Source of the DNA: Candidatus Pantoea soli
GTDB taxonomy: Bacteria > Pseudomonadota > Gammaproteobacteria > Enterobacterales > Enterobacteriaceae
Direction of reading: 5' to 3'
DNA length: 64,000 nt
NCBI RefSeq assembly: GCF_007833795.1
Contig: NZ_CP032702.1
Location: forward strand, 2,046,001-2,110,000
Shown: positions 20,522 to 29,141 of the stretch, in pieces
Numbering within the stretch: position 1 is the first letter of the stretch
Layout of the letters: each line of letters begins with the position of its first letter
Translations under genes and position numbers: made by a program
The notes under the pieces: generated by a model
What the model saw: only the letters and a program-made list of their open reading frames with translations
Databases searched by the model: none
What the model was told of the DNA's origin: nothing

Positions 20522-21367
20522 ATGGCCGATACAACTCACGCTCCAAAAAAACTCACACCCGGTGACGTACGTGGCGTCTTCCTGCGCTCTAACCTGTTCC
20601 AGGGTTCGTGGAACTTTGAACGTATGCAGGCGCTGGGCTTCTGTTTCTCGATGGTACCGGTGATCCGCCGTCTCTATCCGGAGAACAACGAGGCGCGTAA
20701 ACAGGCGATCAAACGTCATCTGGAATTTTTCAACACCCACCCTTATGTGGCGGCGCCGGTGCTGGGCGTCACCATGGCGATGGAAGAGCAGCGCGCTAAC
20801 GGCGCCGCCATTGATGACGGTGCGATTAACGGGATCAAAGTGGGCCTGATGGGTCCGCTGGCAGGCGTCGGCGATCCGATTTTCTGGGGAACCGTGCGGC
20901 CGGTGTTTGCGGCACTCGGCGCCGGTATCGCCATGAGCGGCAGCCTGCTCGGCCCGCTGCTGTTCTTCTTCCTGTTTAATATCGCCCGCCTGCTGACCCG
21001 CTATTACGGCGTGGCGTACGGCTACCGTAAAGGGGTGGATATCGTGGGGGATATGGGCGGCGGTTTCCTGCAGAAGCTGACCGAAGGGGCATCAATACTC
21101 GGGCTGTTTGTGATGGGGGCGCTGGTCAACAAGTGGACACACGTGAACGTGCCGCTGGTGGTGTCCCGTATTACCGACCAGACCGGCAAAACCACCGTTA
21201 CCACGGTGCAGTCGATTCTGGATCAGCTGATGCCGGGCTTAATTCCGCTGCTGCTGACCTTTGGCTGTATGTGGCTGCTGCGCCGCAAGGTGAACGCGCT
21301 GTGGATTATCGTGGGCTTCTTTGCGATTGGTATTTTTGGTTACTGGATTGGCCTGCTGGGTCTGTAA
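20522..21367 (+). CDS. manZ: Mannose PTS EIID component ManZ
   Basis: Membrane subunit completing the IIC-IID channel, 281 residues. Recognisable by FQGSWNFERMQALGF, GPLAGVGDPIFWGTVRPV and GGGFLQKLTEGASILGLFVMGALV. Starts 15 bases after manY with AGGTG upstream. A GC hairpin without a U run (21375-21397) follows the stop and may protect or end the transcript. Confidence 0.97.
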   Translation: MADTTHAPKKLTPGDVRGVFLRSNLFQGSWNFERMQALGFCFSMVPVIRRLYPENNEARKQAIKRHLEFFNTHPYVAAPVLGVTMAMEEQRANGAAIDDGAINGIKVGLMGPLAGVGDPIFWGTVRPVFAALGAGIAMSGSLLGPLLFFFLFNIARLLTRYYGVAYGYRKGVDIVGDMGGGFLQKLTEGASILGLFVMGALVNKWTHVNVPLVVSRITDQTGKTTVTTVQSILDQLMPGLIPLLLTFGCMWLLRRKVNALWIIVGFFAIGIFGYWIGLLGL

Positions 21368-21457
21368 TTAACCTGCCGGGAGCACGGCGCTCCCGGCCTC
21401 TCCCGCCAGCGTGGCGGCTGCGACCCGGCCGCGCGCGGCGATTAAGGAATGCCCTGC

Positions 21458-21916
21458 ATGTCACTGACTGACATCCTGCTTGCTCTGCTGACTGCCGGTC
21501 TGCTGCTGTTCGCCATTTACGATGATGCCATTCTGCCGCGTCGTCGCGGCCCCACGCGGCTGCGCGTGGCGCTGCGCCGCCGGCATCTGATTGACAGTGG
21601 CATTTTCATTGTGCTGCTGCTGATTCTGCTGTGGAACAATATCCAGCAGCACGGCACGCCGCTCACCACCACGCTGCTGATGGTGCTGTGCTTTATGGCC
21701 GTCTGGCTGTTCTGGCTGCGCAGCCCGCAGCTGCTGATGAAAAACGAGGGGATGTTTTTTGCCGGCGTCTGGATCGATTATCGCCGCATTCAGAGCATGA
21801 ACCTGTCAGAAGACGGCATCCTGGCGATGCAGCTGGAACAGCGACGTCTGCTGATCGCCGTGCAGCAGCTTGACGACCTGGAAAAGATTTATCACACGCT
21901 GGTCGAAGCGCGCTAG
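21458..21916 (+). CDS. yobD: UPF0266 inner membrane protein YobD
   Basis: 152 residues with three predicted TM helices in the N-terminal half and a conserved C-terminal segment ([24 protein letters not shown]) matching E. coli YobD. ATG 21458 (MSLTDIL) has AAGGA nine bases upstream; an ATG at 21449 lies directly on that ribosome site and is unlikely. Its stop overlaps the rlmA stop by four bases. mntP, between yobD and rlmA in K-12, is absent here. Confidence 0.9.
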   Translation: MSLTDILLALLTAGLLLFAIYDDAILPRRRGPTRLRVALRRRHLIDSGIFIVLLLILLWNNIQQHGTPLTTTLLMVLCFMAVWLFWLRSPQLLMKNEGMFFAGVWIDYRRIQSMNLSEDGILAMQLEQRRLLIAVQQLDDLEKIYHTLVEAR

Positions 21917-22719
21917 TCACGCTGCCAGAGCGTAAGCGTGAAATCGGCGTCACAAACCACCTGCTCTGCCGAAGCCAGTGTCTGCCACACCGCTTCGCGC
22001 GCGCGCCAGGCGAAAGGCGTCATCTGTAATAAGCGCACGGCGTCGGCACCGCTTAGCGTCATCGGATAGCGCAGACGCTGCTGGTCCACCCGGCTAAAAC
22101 CTGCGTAGGTTTTCTCTTCCGCCGCATGCAGCTGCACCTCACGGTAGATTAATGCTTTGAACTGCTGCAGATGGTGCGGACCCGGCGTGACGGTCAGCAA
22201 AAACCCGCCGGGCTTCACCACCCGGCTCAGTTCGGCTTCATTGCAGGGAGCATAAATCCGGACCACCGCGTCCAGCGACGCATCCGCAAACGGCAGACGC
22301 TGGCTGGAAGCCACACAAAACGTCACCGCCCGGTAGCGCCTGGCCGCCATACGAATGGCCGCTTTGGCCACATCCAGCCCGAAAAGCTGTCCGGCAGGCA
22401 GCGCGGCTGCCATGGCGGCGGTGTAATATCCCTCGCCACAGCCGATGTCCAGCACCTGAACGTTGCCGGCGGGGAGCTGCTGCGCCAAGTGCTGCGCAAC
22501 GCAGTCACGCAGCGGCTGATAGTAGCCGGCATCAAGGAACGATCGTCTGGCCTGCAGCATCTCTGCGCTGTCGCCCGGCTCACGCGAGCCTTTATGCTGT
22601 ACCGGCAGCAGGTTCACGTACCCTTCTTTTGCCTGATCAAACTGGTGTCCGGCATCACAGCGAAACGTGCCGTGTTGCTGCAGCAGAGAGTGGTGGCAAA
22701 GCGGGCAAATAAGGGACAT
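21913..22719 (-). CDS. rlmA: 23S rRNA (guanine745-N1)-methyltransferase RlmA
   Basis: SAM-dependent methyltransferase, 268 residues. An N-terminal zinc-binding module is visible (CPLC, then CDAGHQF), followed by [11 protein letters not shown] and the Rossmann core motif [15 protein letters not shown]. Loss of its modification affects capreomycin/viomycin sensitivity in E. coli. Convergent with yobD, with overlapping stops. Confidence 0.95.
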   Translation of the reverse strand: MSLICPLCHHSLLQQHGTFRCDAGHQFDQAKEGYVNLLPVQHKGSREPGDSAEMLQARRSFLDAGYYQPLRDCVAQHLAQQLPAGNVQVLDIGCGEGYYTAAMAAALPAGQLFGLDVAKAAIRMAARRYRAVTFCVASSQRLPFADASLDAVVRIYAPCNEAELSRVVKPGGFLLTVTPGPHHLQQFKALIYREVQLHAAEEKTYAGFSRVDQQRLRYPMTLSGADAVRLLQMTPFAWRAREAVWQTLASAEQVVCDADFTLTLWQRD

Positions 22720-22790
22720 AAACGACTCCGGGTTAGCAATTCGCGGCGCAGTTTACCCTGATCGTCTGACAACAGAAAGAATAAAGAAAA

Positions 22791-22811
22791 GCCCCGCTCG
22801 GTGAGCGGGGC
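22791..22811 (-). terminator. cspC terminator
   Basis: Minus-strand 9-bp perfect stem GCCCCGCTC/GAGCGGGGC with a 3-base loop, followed by TTTTCTTTATT. Confidence 0.9.
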
Positions 22812-22857
22812 CTGGCATGCGTTTCAGGGGTGTATGACACCGAGCCTGAGCACGAAA

Positions 22858-23067
22858 TCAGATAGCAGTAACGTTAACCGCTGCAGGACCTTTCTGGCCG
22901 TCCTGAATTTCAAACTCAACCTGTTGACCTTCGGCCAGGGTTTTAAAACCGTTGCCCTGGATAGCAGAGAAGTGTACGAACACATCTTTGCTGCCGTCAG
23001 CAGGGGTAATAAAACCAAAACCTTTGGACTCGTTGAACCACTTAACCTGACCTTTAATCTTTGCCAT
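22858..23067 (-). CDS. cspC: Cold shock-like protein CspC
   Basis: 69-residue single-stranded nucleic-acid-binding OB-fold protein. RNP1 KGFGFI and RNP2 VFVHF are intact, and the sequence differs from E. coli CspC at only about one position (QQ for QN in the EGQ segment). CspC stabilises stress mRNAs including rpoS. Lies 82 bases downstream of the short yobF, as in E. coli where yobF-cspC is an operon. Confidence 0.95.
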   Translation of the reverse strand: MAKIKGQVKWFNESKGFGFITPADGSKDVFVHFSAIQGNGFKTLAEGQQVEFEIQDGQKGPAAVNVTAI

Positions 23068-23149
23068 TTTGCAAATTCCTTAGAGTGTTTATATTGCCCG
23101 AAGGCAGTCTTACAGATAAACCAGAGACATTACTGAATGAGGCACTAAT

Positions 23150-23224
23150 TTAAGGTTCGGCAAGGAAGCGGTATTCAACGTCAACGTCTTTACTCGTAAC
23201 TTCTTTACTGAAGATGCCATACAT
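23150..23224 (-). CDS. yobF: Small protein YobF (DUF2527), short form
   Basis: 24-codon frame on the minus strand: MYGIFSKEVTSKDVDVEY followed by RFLAEP and TAA. This closely matches the first 24 residues of the 47-residue E. coli YobF (MCGIFSKEV...), but stops where that protein continues. Position directly upstream of cspC is the expected yobF position. Function unknown; E. coli YobF is a stress-accumulated small protein. GAGG lies about 14 bases upstream of the ATG, rather far. Whether the short form is typical of this lineage or a truncation cannot be decided here. Confidence 0.75.
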   Translation of the reverse strand: MYGIFSKEVTSKDVDVEYRFLAEP

Positions 23225-23751
23225 AAACAGAACTGTACCTCGTTTGACCCACGATTCGTTATCACATATCCGACAATTTATCGCAAGCCATTTTTAAAGG
23301 GTGATCGACGTGCCGCACATATTTAACGTCAGCCGGTCAGAATATGCCGCTGTGATATTGACAGCGTAGCCGTAAACTGCGCAAAAAAGGGTTAGCCGTC
23401 AATGTAGTTAGCGTGAAACCCGCGTTTCGTCAAGCGCAGCGGCTAAAGGCAAATCGTCGCTTTTTTCTTTCGGCAGTCTGGACGAAAAATATTGCATTAA
23501 TATGGCACAAATAAAATATTTAACCGCATCTTTTACCTGATATGCACCCTTTGTGCATCGTTCAAATATTGTACAGAGAAATGCTGGCTGTACATGTTAT
23601 AAATAATTTTGCACCAAAATCAGGAAAATAAAATTCCCACTGCGCCAAATACAGGCATAAGCCGGGATGGCCTTTATCTTAATTTTTTCTGTTCATCGGA
23701 AAAAATGATGTTAACCCTGCGCACCAGCAGAAAACGTTATACAAAATCAGA
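23225..23751. other. Gene-free interval upstream of yobF-cspC
   Basis: About 530 AT-rich bases with no convincing frame on either strand. It must hold the yobF-cspC promoter (minus strand) and the 3' end of the upstream metallo-hydrolase transcript; no clear terminator was found. K-12 has no comparable gap here. Confidence 0.6.
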
Positions 23752-24762
23752 CTAAGATAATTCTGAATCCTTATTTTCCAGGCTGCGGCTTTCCCCTATT
23801 CGCCAGGGTGCGAAGCGGTTATTTTCTTCACCCGCGCGGCGTAACGCCTGGGCCAGCGCCAGCGGCGGTTCGTCCAGTGATTCGTCCGCCAGTTCAAACA
23901 CGCCCCAGTGGATCGGTAACGTCACCGGCCGGCCAGTCTGTTGCCACAAGGCGACCGCCTGATCGGGATCCATATGCTGCCCGCGCATGAACCATTGTGG
24001 TGCATAGGCACCAATCGGCAGCGCTGCCAGCGTAAAGGGGCCCAGCCGTTGCGCAATCAGGGAAAGATTGTCGCTGTAACCGCTGTCCCCTGAGAACCAG
24101 ACATTCACGTGGCGATGCGTGATGACCCAGCCACACCACAGAGCGCGATTACGATCCCAGAAAGTCCGCATGCTCCAGTGGCGCGCCGGCACGGCGGTAA
24201 AAGTCACGCCGGAAAGTGTCGCCGCCTGCCACCAGTCGAGTTCGGTGACGGTGCGCACGCCGCGCTGCCGGCACCATCTGGCCATCCCCAGCGGCACCAG
24301 AAAATGCGCTGCCGGAAACCGCCGGGCAATCTGTTTTATCGTCGGGCGATCAAGATGATCATAGTGATTATGGGAAATCAGGACATAATCCAGGTGCGGT
24401 AAGCGGGCAATGCTGAGCGGCGCGGGCGTTTTGCGACGTGGGCCGGCAAACGGCAGCGGTGAGGCGCGTGCGGAGAGGGCCGGATCAATCAATATATAGC
24501 GCTGGTTCAGGCGTATCAGCAGCGCGGCATGGCCCAGCCACCAGATGCGATCATCTTCTCCGCTCAGATCGGCATCCTGGTACCACGTCTCAATAAAAGC
24601 CGGATAGCCGTGTTGCGGCGGCAGCGGCAGGTTTTGCTGCCTGCGCGCCCGCCGCCAGCGCTGTAAATCGCCCGGCTGGCACAGTTCCCCTTCCGGATTG
24701 CGGAAACCTTCTGGCGTATGGTGCGCCAGCGACGCATCGTACCAGGGATTGTGCCAGGCCAT
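23752..24762 (-). CDS. Metallo-beta-lactamase-fold hydrolase (NAPE-PLD/UlaG-like)
   Basis: 336-residue Zn-dependent hydrolase. The MBL signature HNHYDHLD is at residues 131-138 (ligands His131, His133, Asp135, His136); further ligand candidates are in PARHWSMR, FSGDSGYS and PIHWGVFE. The N-terminal FRNPEG and WYQDADLSGEDDRIWWLGHA segments resemble the family that includes N-acyl-phosphatidylethanolamine phospholipase D. ATG 24762 has AGGAG five bases upstream. It lies between yebO and yobF, a position with no counterpart in K-12. Its stop-to-start gap after yebO is only 18 bases, suggesting co-transcription. Substrate unknown. Confidence 0.85.
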   Translation of the reverse strand: MAWHNPWYDASLAHHTPEGFRNPEGELCQPGDLQRWRRARRQQNLPLPPQHGYPAFIETWYQDADLSGEDDRIWWLGHAALLIRLNQRYILIDPALSARASPLPFAGPRRKTPAPLSIARLPHLDYVLISHNHYDHLDRPTIKQIARRFPAAHFLVPLGMARWCRQRGVRTVTELDWWQAATLSGVTFTAVPARHWSMRTFWDRNRALWCGWVITHRHVNVWFSGDSGYSDNLSLIAQRLGPFTLAALPIGAYAPQWFMRGQHMDPDQAVALWQQTGRPVTLPIHWGVFELADESLDEPPLALAQALRRAGEENNRFAPWRIGESRSLENKDSELS

Positions 24763-24780
24763 TCTCACTCCTTTGGTAAA

Positions 24781-25056
24781 TTAACGCTCCGGGATCAGCC
24801 GGATAAAATCGCGCTGCCCGTTCTCCTCTGTTTCCTGCTGTGCGCTGGCCGGCGCGGGCTGCGCGTCGGCAATACGGCGCAACAGGAGAGTCTGTTTTTT
24901 CTGCTCTTCAAGCAGCGCTTCCAGCAGCTGAATCTGCTCGCTGGCGCGCACGCTGGCCCGGTTAACGAAGAACCAGACAATAAAGGCCACAAGGATCAGG
25001 ATGGCCAGCACGCCATAGTTAAATAGCGGACCGGTATTTGCGGCTAACTCGTTCAT
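24781..25056 (-). CDS. yebO: YebO family inner membrane protein
   Basis: 91 residues: one N-terminal TM helix (about 13-32), then a coiled-coil-like EQIQLLEALLEEQKKQTLLLRRI and a C-terminus ending DFIRLIPER, as in E. coli YebO. Function unknown. In K-12 mgrB lies upstream of yebO; no mgrB-like frame is present in the 216 bases up to yobH. Confidence 0.88.
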   Translation of the reverse strand: MNELAANTGPLFNYGVLAILILVAFIVWFFVNRASVRASEQIQLLEALLEEQKKQTLLLRRIADAQPAPASAQQETEENGQRDFIRLIPER

Positions 25057-25272
25057 AACTGCCTCTGGTAGTAAACATCAGACTTATTCTGCCGCCGCTG
25101 ATTTTACCCGTTGTACGGCGAAAAGATATGGCTGCGCGCGGAAAGCCGGCTCTCCTGCGCCGCCGCTTTCAGTTATCTCTGATCGATCTGGCAGGAAAAG
25201 CGAGGCATGCTGCTACTATAGTGTCCGCAGCGCTTTCAGGACAGCTGCGTTATGTAACATAAGGAGATTAAA

Positions 25273-25509
25273 ATGAAACTACTGATTCGGGCGGTTATGC
25301 TGATTGCCGCGATCTGGCTGGCGATGCTGTTTACCGGTTATGGCGTACTGACCGGCAGCAACAAAAACGCTGCGGGTCTGGGTTTACAGTGCAGTTATCT
25401 GACAGCGCGCGGCATGATGACCGCACAGTATCTGCATACTGACAGCGGCATTGTGGGCGTCACCGATTGTCCGTTGCTGAAAAAAAGCGGCGAAGTGGTG
25501 GATAACTGA
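25273..25509 (+). CDS. yobH: YobH family protein
   Basis: 78-residue protein with an N-terminal TM or signal segment (KLLIRAVMLIAAIWLAMLF) and a conserved exported part with two cysteines (GLQCSYLTARG, TDCPLL), matching E. coli YobH. Ribosome site AAGGAG lies 7 bases before ATG 25273. Function unknown. Convergent with kdgR across a shared hairpin. Confidence 0.88.
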   Translation: MKLLIRAVMLIAAIWLAMLFTGYGVLTGSNKNAAGLGLQCSYLTARGMMTAQYLHTDSGIVGVTDCPLLKKSGEVVDN

Positions 25510-25513
25510 GATG

Positions 25514-25539
25514 AAAACGGGTTGACAGCAGCCCGTTTT
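25514..25539. terminator. Bidirectional terminator between yobH and kdgR
   Basis: 11-bp stem (25514-25524 with 25529-25539, one G-U pair, 4-base loop) with A4/T4 at the ends, between convergent genes. Confidence 0.75.
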
Positions 25540-25545
25540 GACGCG

Positions 25546-26340
25546 TCAGAACGGATAGTCATAATAGCCCATCTGCGCTGACAGATTGCGCGCCGCCCGG
25601 TGCAGCATCGCCACATAGTCGCTTTTCGCCTCTTCCGAAAAACGGATAGTTGGAAATGAAATACTCATCCCGGCGATCACCACGCCGAAGCGGTCGAATA
25701 CCGGCACCGCGATACAGCGTAAGCCCTCTTCCTGCTCTTCATTATCTTCCCCGTACCCCTGCGCTTTAACCTGATCCAGCACCTCCAGCAGGGCTTCAGC
25801 GCTGGTAAGCGTATTCGCGGTACTTTGGCGAAATGTCGTTTCGCTGAGGATCGCTTTAACCTCTGTGCGATCGCGCCACGCCAGCAGCACTTTGCCAATC
25901 GCCGTGCTGTGCAGCGGATTGCGGCGGCCAATACGCGAATACATGCGCAGGTTATACAGGGAATCAATCTTGTGGATGTAGACAATACTGTCCTCCTCCA
26001 GCGCCCCGAGGTGGATTGTCTCTTTCGTCAGGCGTGACAGCTCGCGCATTTCAACATCGGCACTGCGAATCAGATCGACGTTCTGCAGCGCTTTTGCGCC
26101 CAGTTCAAACAGTTTGAGCGTGAGCGAGTATTTTTCGCTCTCGCCCTCCTGGGCTACATAGCCCAGCGCCTTCATGGTCTGCAGAAAGCGGTAAACCGTG
26201 CTTTTTGACATCATGACACGTTGCGACAGCTCAGTGATGCCGTGATCGCGATCCTCCCCCAGCGCCTGGAGAATGCCGAACACCTTCATCACCGAAGAAA
26301 CGGCATCGGGTTGGGATTTTTCATTATCGCTGCTGGCCAT
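25546..26340 (-). CDS. kdgR: IclR-family transcriptional regulator KdgR
   Basis: Repressor of pectin/hexuronate degradation and KDG metabolism, released by 2-keto-3-deoxygluconate. 264 residues: N-terminal winged helix (about 25-85; ITELSQRVMMSKSTVYRFLQTM) and C-terminal IclR effector domain (about 95-260; GRRNPLHSTAIGKVLLAW). Closely matches E. coli and Dickeya KdgR. Divergent from yebQ. eda, a classical KdgR target, is in this window at 56122. Confidence 0.95.
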   Translation of the reverse strand: MASSDNEKSQPDAVSSVMKVFGILQALGEDRDHGITELSQRVMMSKSTVYRFLQTMKALGYVAQEGESEKYSLTLKLFELGAKALQNVDLIRSADVEMRELSRLTKETIHLGALEEDSIVYIHKIDSLYNLRMYSRIGRRNPLHSTAIGKVLLAWRDRTEVKAILSETTFRQSTANTLTSAEALLEVLDQVKAQGYGEDNEEQEEGLRCIAVPVFDRFGVVIAGMSISFPTIRFSEEAKSDYVAMLHRAARNLSAQMGYYDYPF

Positions 26341-26359
26341 AGCCGGATCCTTTTAACGG

Positions 26360-26380
26360 TGTTTCAAAAAAAATGGAACA
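26360..26380. promoter_or_regulatory. Inverted repeat in the kdgR-yebQ intergenic region
   Basis: TGTTTCA - 7 A/T bases - TGGAACA, one mismatch from a perfect repeat. The half-sites resemble those of KdgR boxes (GAAAC/GTTTC) but in the opposite order, so this is a candidate operator only. Confidence 0.3.
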
Positions 26381-26527
26381 GATAGCGCAGTATAGGCCGT
26401 CCGGCATTGCAGCAGCAACGGCTGCCACCGCGTGACACATTCTTTCGTAATTTTTGTCGGGGATGCGGTGCTTTCAGCGCGGAAATTGATTAGCATGATG
26501 ATATTCACTCACTTCACTTCCATCTCT

Positions 26528-27910
26528 ATGTCCCCGACTGTTTCTCAGGATGGCCTGCCCGTCCCGCAGCGCTACGGCGCGATTATCACCATTGCTCTTG
26601 GCATTATGATGGCCGTGCTGGATGGTGCGATTGCCAATGTGGCATTGCCGACCATTGCCCGCGAGCTGCACGCCAGTCCGGCAGAGTCAATCTGGATCGT
26701 TAACGCCTATCAGATTGCGATTGTCATCTCCCTGCTATCCCTGTCGTTTCTTGGCGATATGCTTGGTTACCGCCGGGTTTATCAGGTGGGTCTGGTGCTG
26801 TTTGTGCTGACGTCACTGTTTTGCGCCCTCTCTGCTTCGCTCACTACCCTGACGGTTGCCCGCGTGCTGCAGGGATTTGGCGGGGCCGCGCTGATGAGTG
26901 TTAACACCGCGCTGATTCGCATTATTTACCCACAGCGCTATCTGGGTCGCGGCATGGCGATTAACTCGCTGATCGTGGCCGTATCCAGCGCGGCAGGACC
27001 GACGGTAGCCGCCGCGATTTTATCCATCGCCAGCTGGCAATGGCTGTTTCTGATTAACGTCCCGCTGGGCGTGGTAGCGCTCTGGCTGGCGCTGCGCTAT
27101 CTGCCGGACAATCCACAAAAAGCCCGGCAGCAAAAGTTTGATGTGCCCAGCGCGGTGATGAACGCGCTGTTTTTCGGCCTGCTGATCTCGGCACTGAGCG
27201 GTTTTTCGCAGGGTCAGTCGGGCTGGCTGGTGGCCGGCGAAGCCGTGGCGCTGCTGCTGGTGGGTATCGTATTTGTTCGCCGCCAGCTGGCGATGCCGGT
27301 GCCGCTGCTGCCGGTAGATCTGCTGCGCATACCGATTTTTTCGCTGTCAATTGGCACTTCGGTCTGCTCTTTCTGCGCGCAGATGCTGGCGATGGTGGCG
27401 CTGCCGTTTTTCCTGCAGAACGTGCTGGGGCGCAATGAGGTCGCCACCGGTTTGCTGCTGACGCCCTGGCCGCTGGCGACCATGGTGATGGCACCGATTG
27501 CCGGACGGCTGATTGAGCGTTTTCACGCCGGCTTACTGGGCGGGCTGGGCCTGGCGCTGTTTGCTGCCGGTCTGTTCCTGCTGGCACTGCTGCCATCACA
27601 ACCCGGCGACAGCGATATCATCTGGCGCATGATGCTGTGCGGTGCGGGATTTGGCCTGTTTCAGTCGCCCAATAACCACACCATTATCTCTTCTGCACCG
27701 CGCAATCGCAGCGGCGGAGCCAGCGGCATGCTTGGCACGGCGCGACTGGTCGGCCAGAGCAGCGGTGCCGCCCTGGTTGCGCTGATGTTTAATCTGTTCA
27801 GCGACAGCGGCACCCACGCTTCGCTGCTGCTGGCCGGCGTGTTTGCCAGCGTGGCCGCTGTCGTCAGCCTGGCGCGCATGACGCAGTCGCGTCCTGCTGC
27901 CGGGTCGTAA
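26528..27910 (+). CDS. yebQ: DHA2-type MFS transporter YebQ
   Basis: About 460 residues, 14 predicted TM segments, drug:H+ antiporter-2 family; substrate unknown. Recognised by AVLDGAIANVALPTIARELH, the motif-A segment GDMLGYRRVYQ, and VNTALIRIIYPQRYLGRGM, all close to E. coli YebQ. I place the start at ATG 26528 (MSPTVSQDGLPVPQRYG) by homology although it lacks a ribosome site; ATGs at 26495/26498 have a weak GGAAA and would add 10-11 residues. Confidence 0.88.
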   Translation: MSPTVSQDGLPVPQRYGAIITIALGIMMAVLDGAIANVALPTIARELHASPAESIWIVNAYQIAIVISLLSLSFLGDMLGYRRVYQVGLVLFVLTSLFCALSASLTTLTVARVLQGFGGAALMSVNTALIRIIYPQRYLGRGMAINSLIVAVSSAAGPTVAAAILSIASWQWLFLINVPLGVVALWLALRYLPDNPQKARQQKFDVPSAVMNALFFGLLISALSGFSQGQSGWLVAGEAVALLLVGIVFVRRQLAMPVPLLPVDLLRIPIFSLSIGTSVCSFCAQMLAMVALPFFLQNVLGRNEVATGLLLTPWPLATMVMAPIAGRLIERFHAGLLGGLGLALFAAGLFLLALLPSQPGDSDIIWRMMLCGAGFGLFQSPNNHTIISSAPRNRSGGASGMLGTARLVGQSSGAALVALMFNLFSDSGTHASLLLAGVFASVAAVVSLARMTQSRPAAGS

Positions 27911-27994
27911 CGGCCTCCCCCGCACTGTCTATAGCCGCCCGCTCAGCGGTGACAGCACAGGACTTCCGTCGGAAGGCCGCAAGCGGCAAAAAAA

Positions 27995-28018
27995 AACCGC
28001 CATCGTGAGATGGCGGTT
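27995..28018 (-). terminator. htpX terminator
   Basis: 10-bp perfect stem AACCGCCATC/GATGGCGGTT, 4-base loop, with a run of T on the minus strand at 27987-27994. It also lies downstream of yebQ and may act on both. Confidence 0.9.
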
Positions 28019-28039
28019 TCACCACTGACAAGCTTACCC

Positions 28040-28921
28040 CTATTTCAGGTACTGGCCGCTACGCAGCGCTTCGATACGCTTATCAAGCGGCGGGTGCGAC
28101 ATAAACAGCTCGCTCAGCGACTTATTTTTACCGTTGATACAGAATGCCATCATGCTGCCGGGCTCCTGCGGTTCATAACTGGTTTTCAGGCGCTGCAGCG
28201 CAGCAATCATCTTCTCGCGGCCTACCAGCTTCGCGGAACCGGCATCAGCATGGAACTCACGGTGACGCGAGAACCACATGGTGATGATGCTGGCCAGGAT
28301 ACCGAACACCAGCTCCAGCACGGTTGCCACCGCAAAGTAGACCAGCGGGTTGCCGTTGCTGCTCTCTTCGTCATCGCGGTTTCCGGACAGGAAACCTGAT
28401 GCCACCTGCGCAATAATGCGCGAGATGAAGATCACGAAGGTGTTCACAATGCCCTGAATCAGCGTCATGGTGACCATATCACCGTTGGCGATGTGCGCCA
28501 TTTCATGCGCCAGCACCGCTTCCGCTTCATCGCGGCTCATGTTCTGCAGCAATCCGGTCGACACCGCCACCAGCGATGCATCCCGGCGCGCGCCGGTCGC
28601 GAACGCGTTAATATCCGGCGCGTGATAAATGGCAACCTGCGGCATCGCAACGCCGGCCTGCTGAGCCTGGCGACTGACGGTTTCCATCAGCCAGCGTTCT
28701 GTCTCGTTACGGGGCTGCTCAATCACTTCGCCACCGACGGAGCGTAACGCCATCCATTTAGACATCAGCAGTGAAACAAACGCACCGCCAAAGCCAAACA
28801 GACCTGCCATAATCATCAGACCCTGAACACTGCTTGACTGAATTCCTGTCAGACTCAGAATCAGTCCGAAGACCAACATCACCGCCAGGTTGGTGATCAG
28901 GAAAAGCGCAATACGCATCAT
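28040..28921 (-). CDS. htpX: Membrane zinc metalloprotease HtpX
   Basis: M48 protease of the inner membrane, part of the envelope-stress response that degrades misfolded membrane proteins alongside FtsH. 293 residues; zinc motif HEMAH in [14 protein letters not shown] (E. coli has HEISH), the downstream Glu ligand in [13 protein letters not shown], and four TM helices. N-terminus [12 protein letters not shown] matches E. coli. In E. coli CpxR activates it; no box was identified here. Confidence 0.96.
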   Translation of the reverse strand: MMRIALFLITNLAVMLVFGLILSLTGIQSSSVQGLMIMAGLFGFGGAFVSLLMSKWMALRSVGGEVIEQPRNETERWLMETVSRQAQQAGVAMPQVAIYHAPDINAFATGARRDASLVAVSTGLLQNMSRDEAEAVLAHEMAHIANGDMVTMTLIQGIVNTFVIFISRIIAQVASGFLSGNRDDEESSNGNPLVYFAVATVLELVFGILASIITMWFSRHREFHADAGSAKLVGREKMIAALQRLKTSYEPQEPGSMMAFCINGKNKSLSELFMSHPPLDKRIEALRSGQYLK

Positions 28922-29103
28922 AAACGTTCATCTTCCTCAGTTTTGCCCGCGCTTATGCGCGGATATACATCCTATGTCCATCGCGCAGCTTTTCAAGCGA
29001 CCTTAATCTTTAAGTGCCTAAAAAGACATAACTTTACATTTTGTCACTGTTCGCCGCGCGTCGGGGTTAAGCGGCGCTGAACGGTGATTTTAGCGCAAAA
29101 AAA

Positions 29104-29123
29104 AGCACCGCCGCAGCGGTGCT
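29104..29123 (-). terminator. prc/proQ terminator
   Basis: 8-bp perfect stem AGCACCGC/GCGGTGCT with a 4-base loop; T tract on the minus strand at 29097-29103. Confidence 0.9.
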
Positions 29124-29141
29124 GGTGTGTGCAGCTGACGA

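Noticed and set aside
25057..25272. mgrB in the yebO-yobH gap
   Set aside because: No frame on either strand encodes a 45-50 residue protein with an N-terminal TM and the conserved Cys pair.
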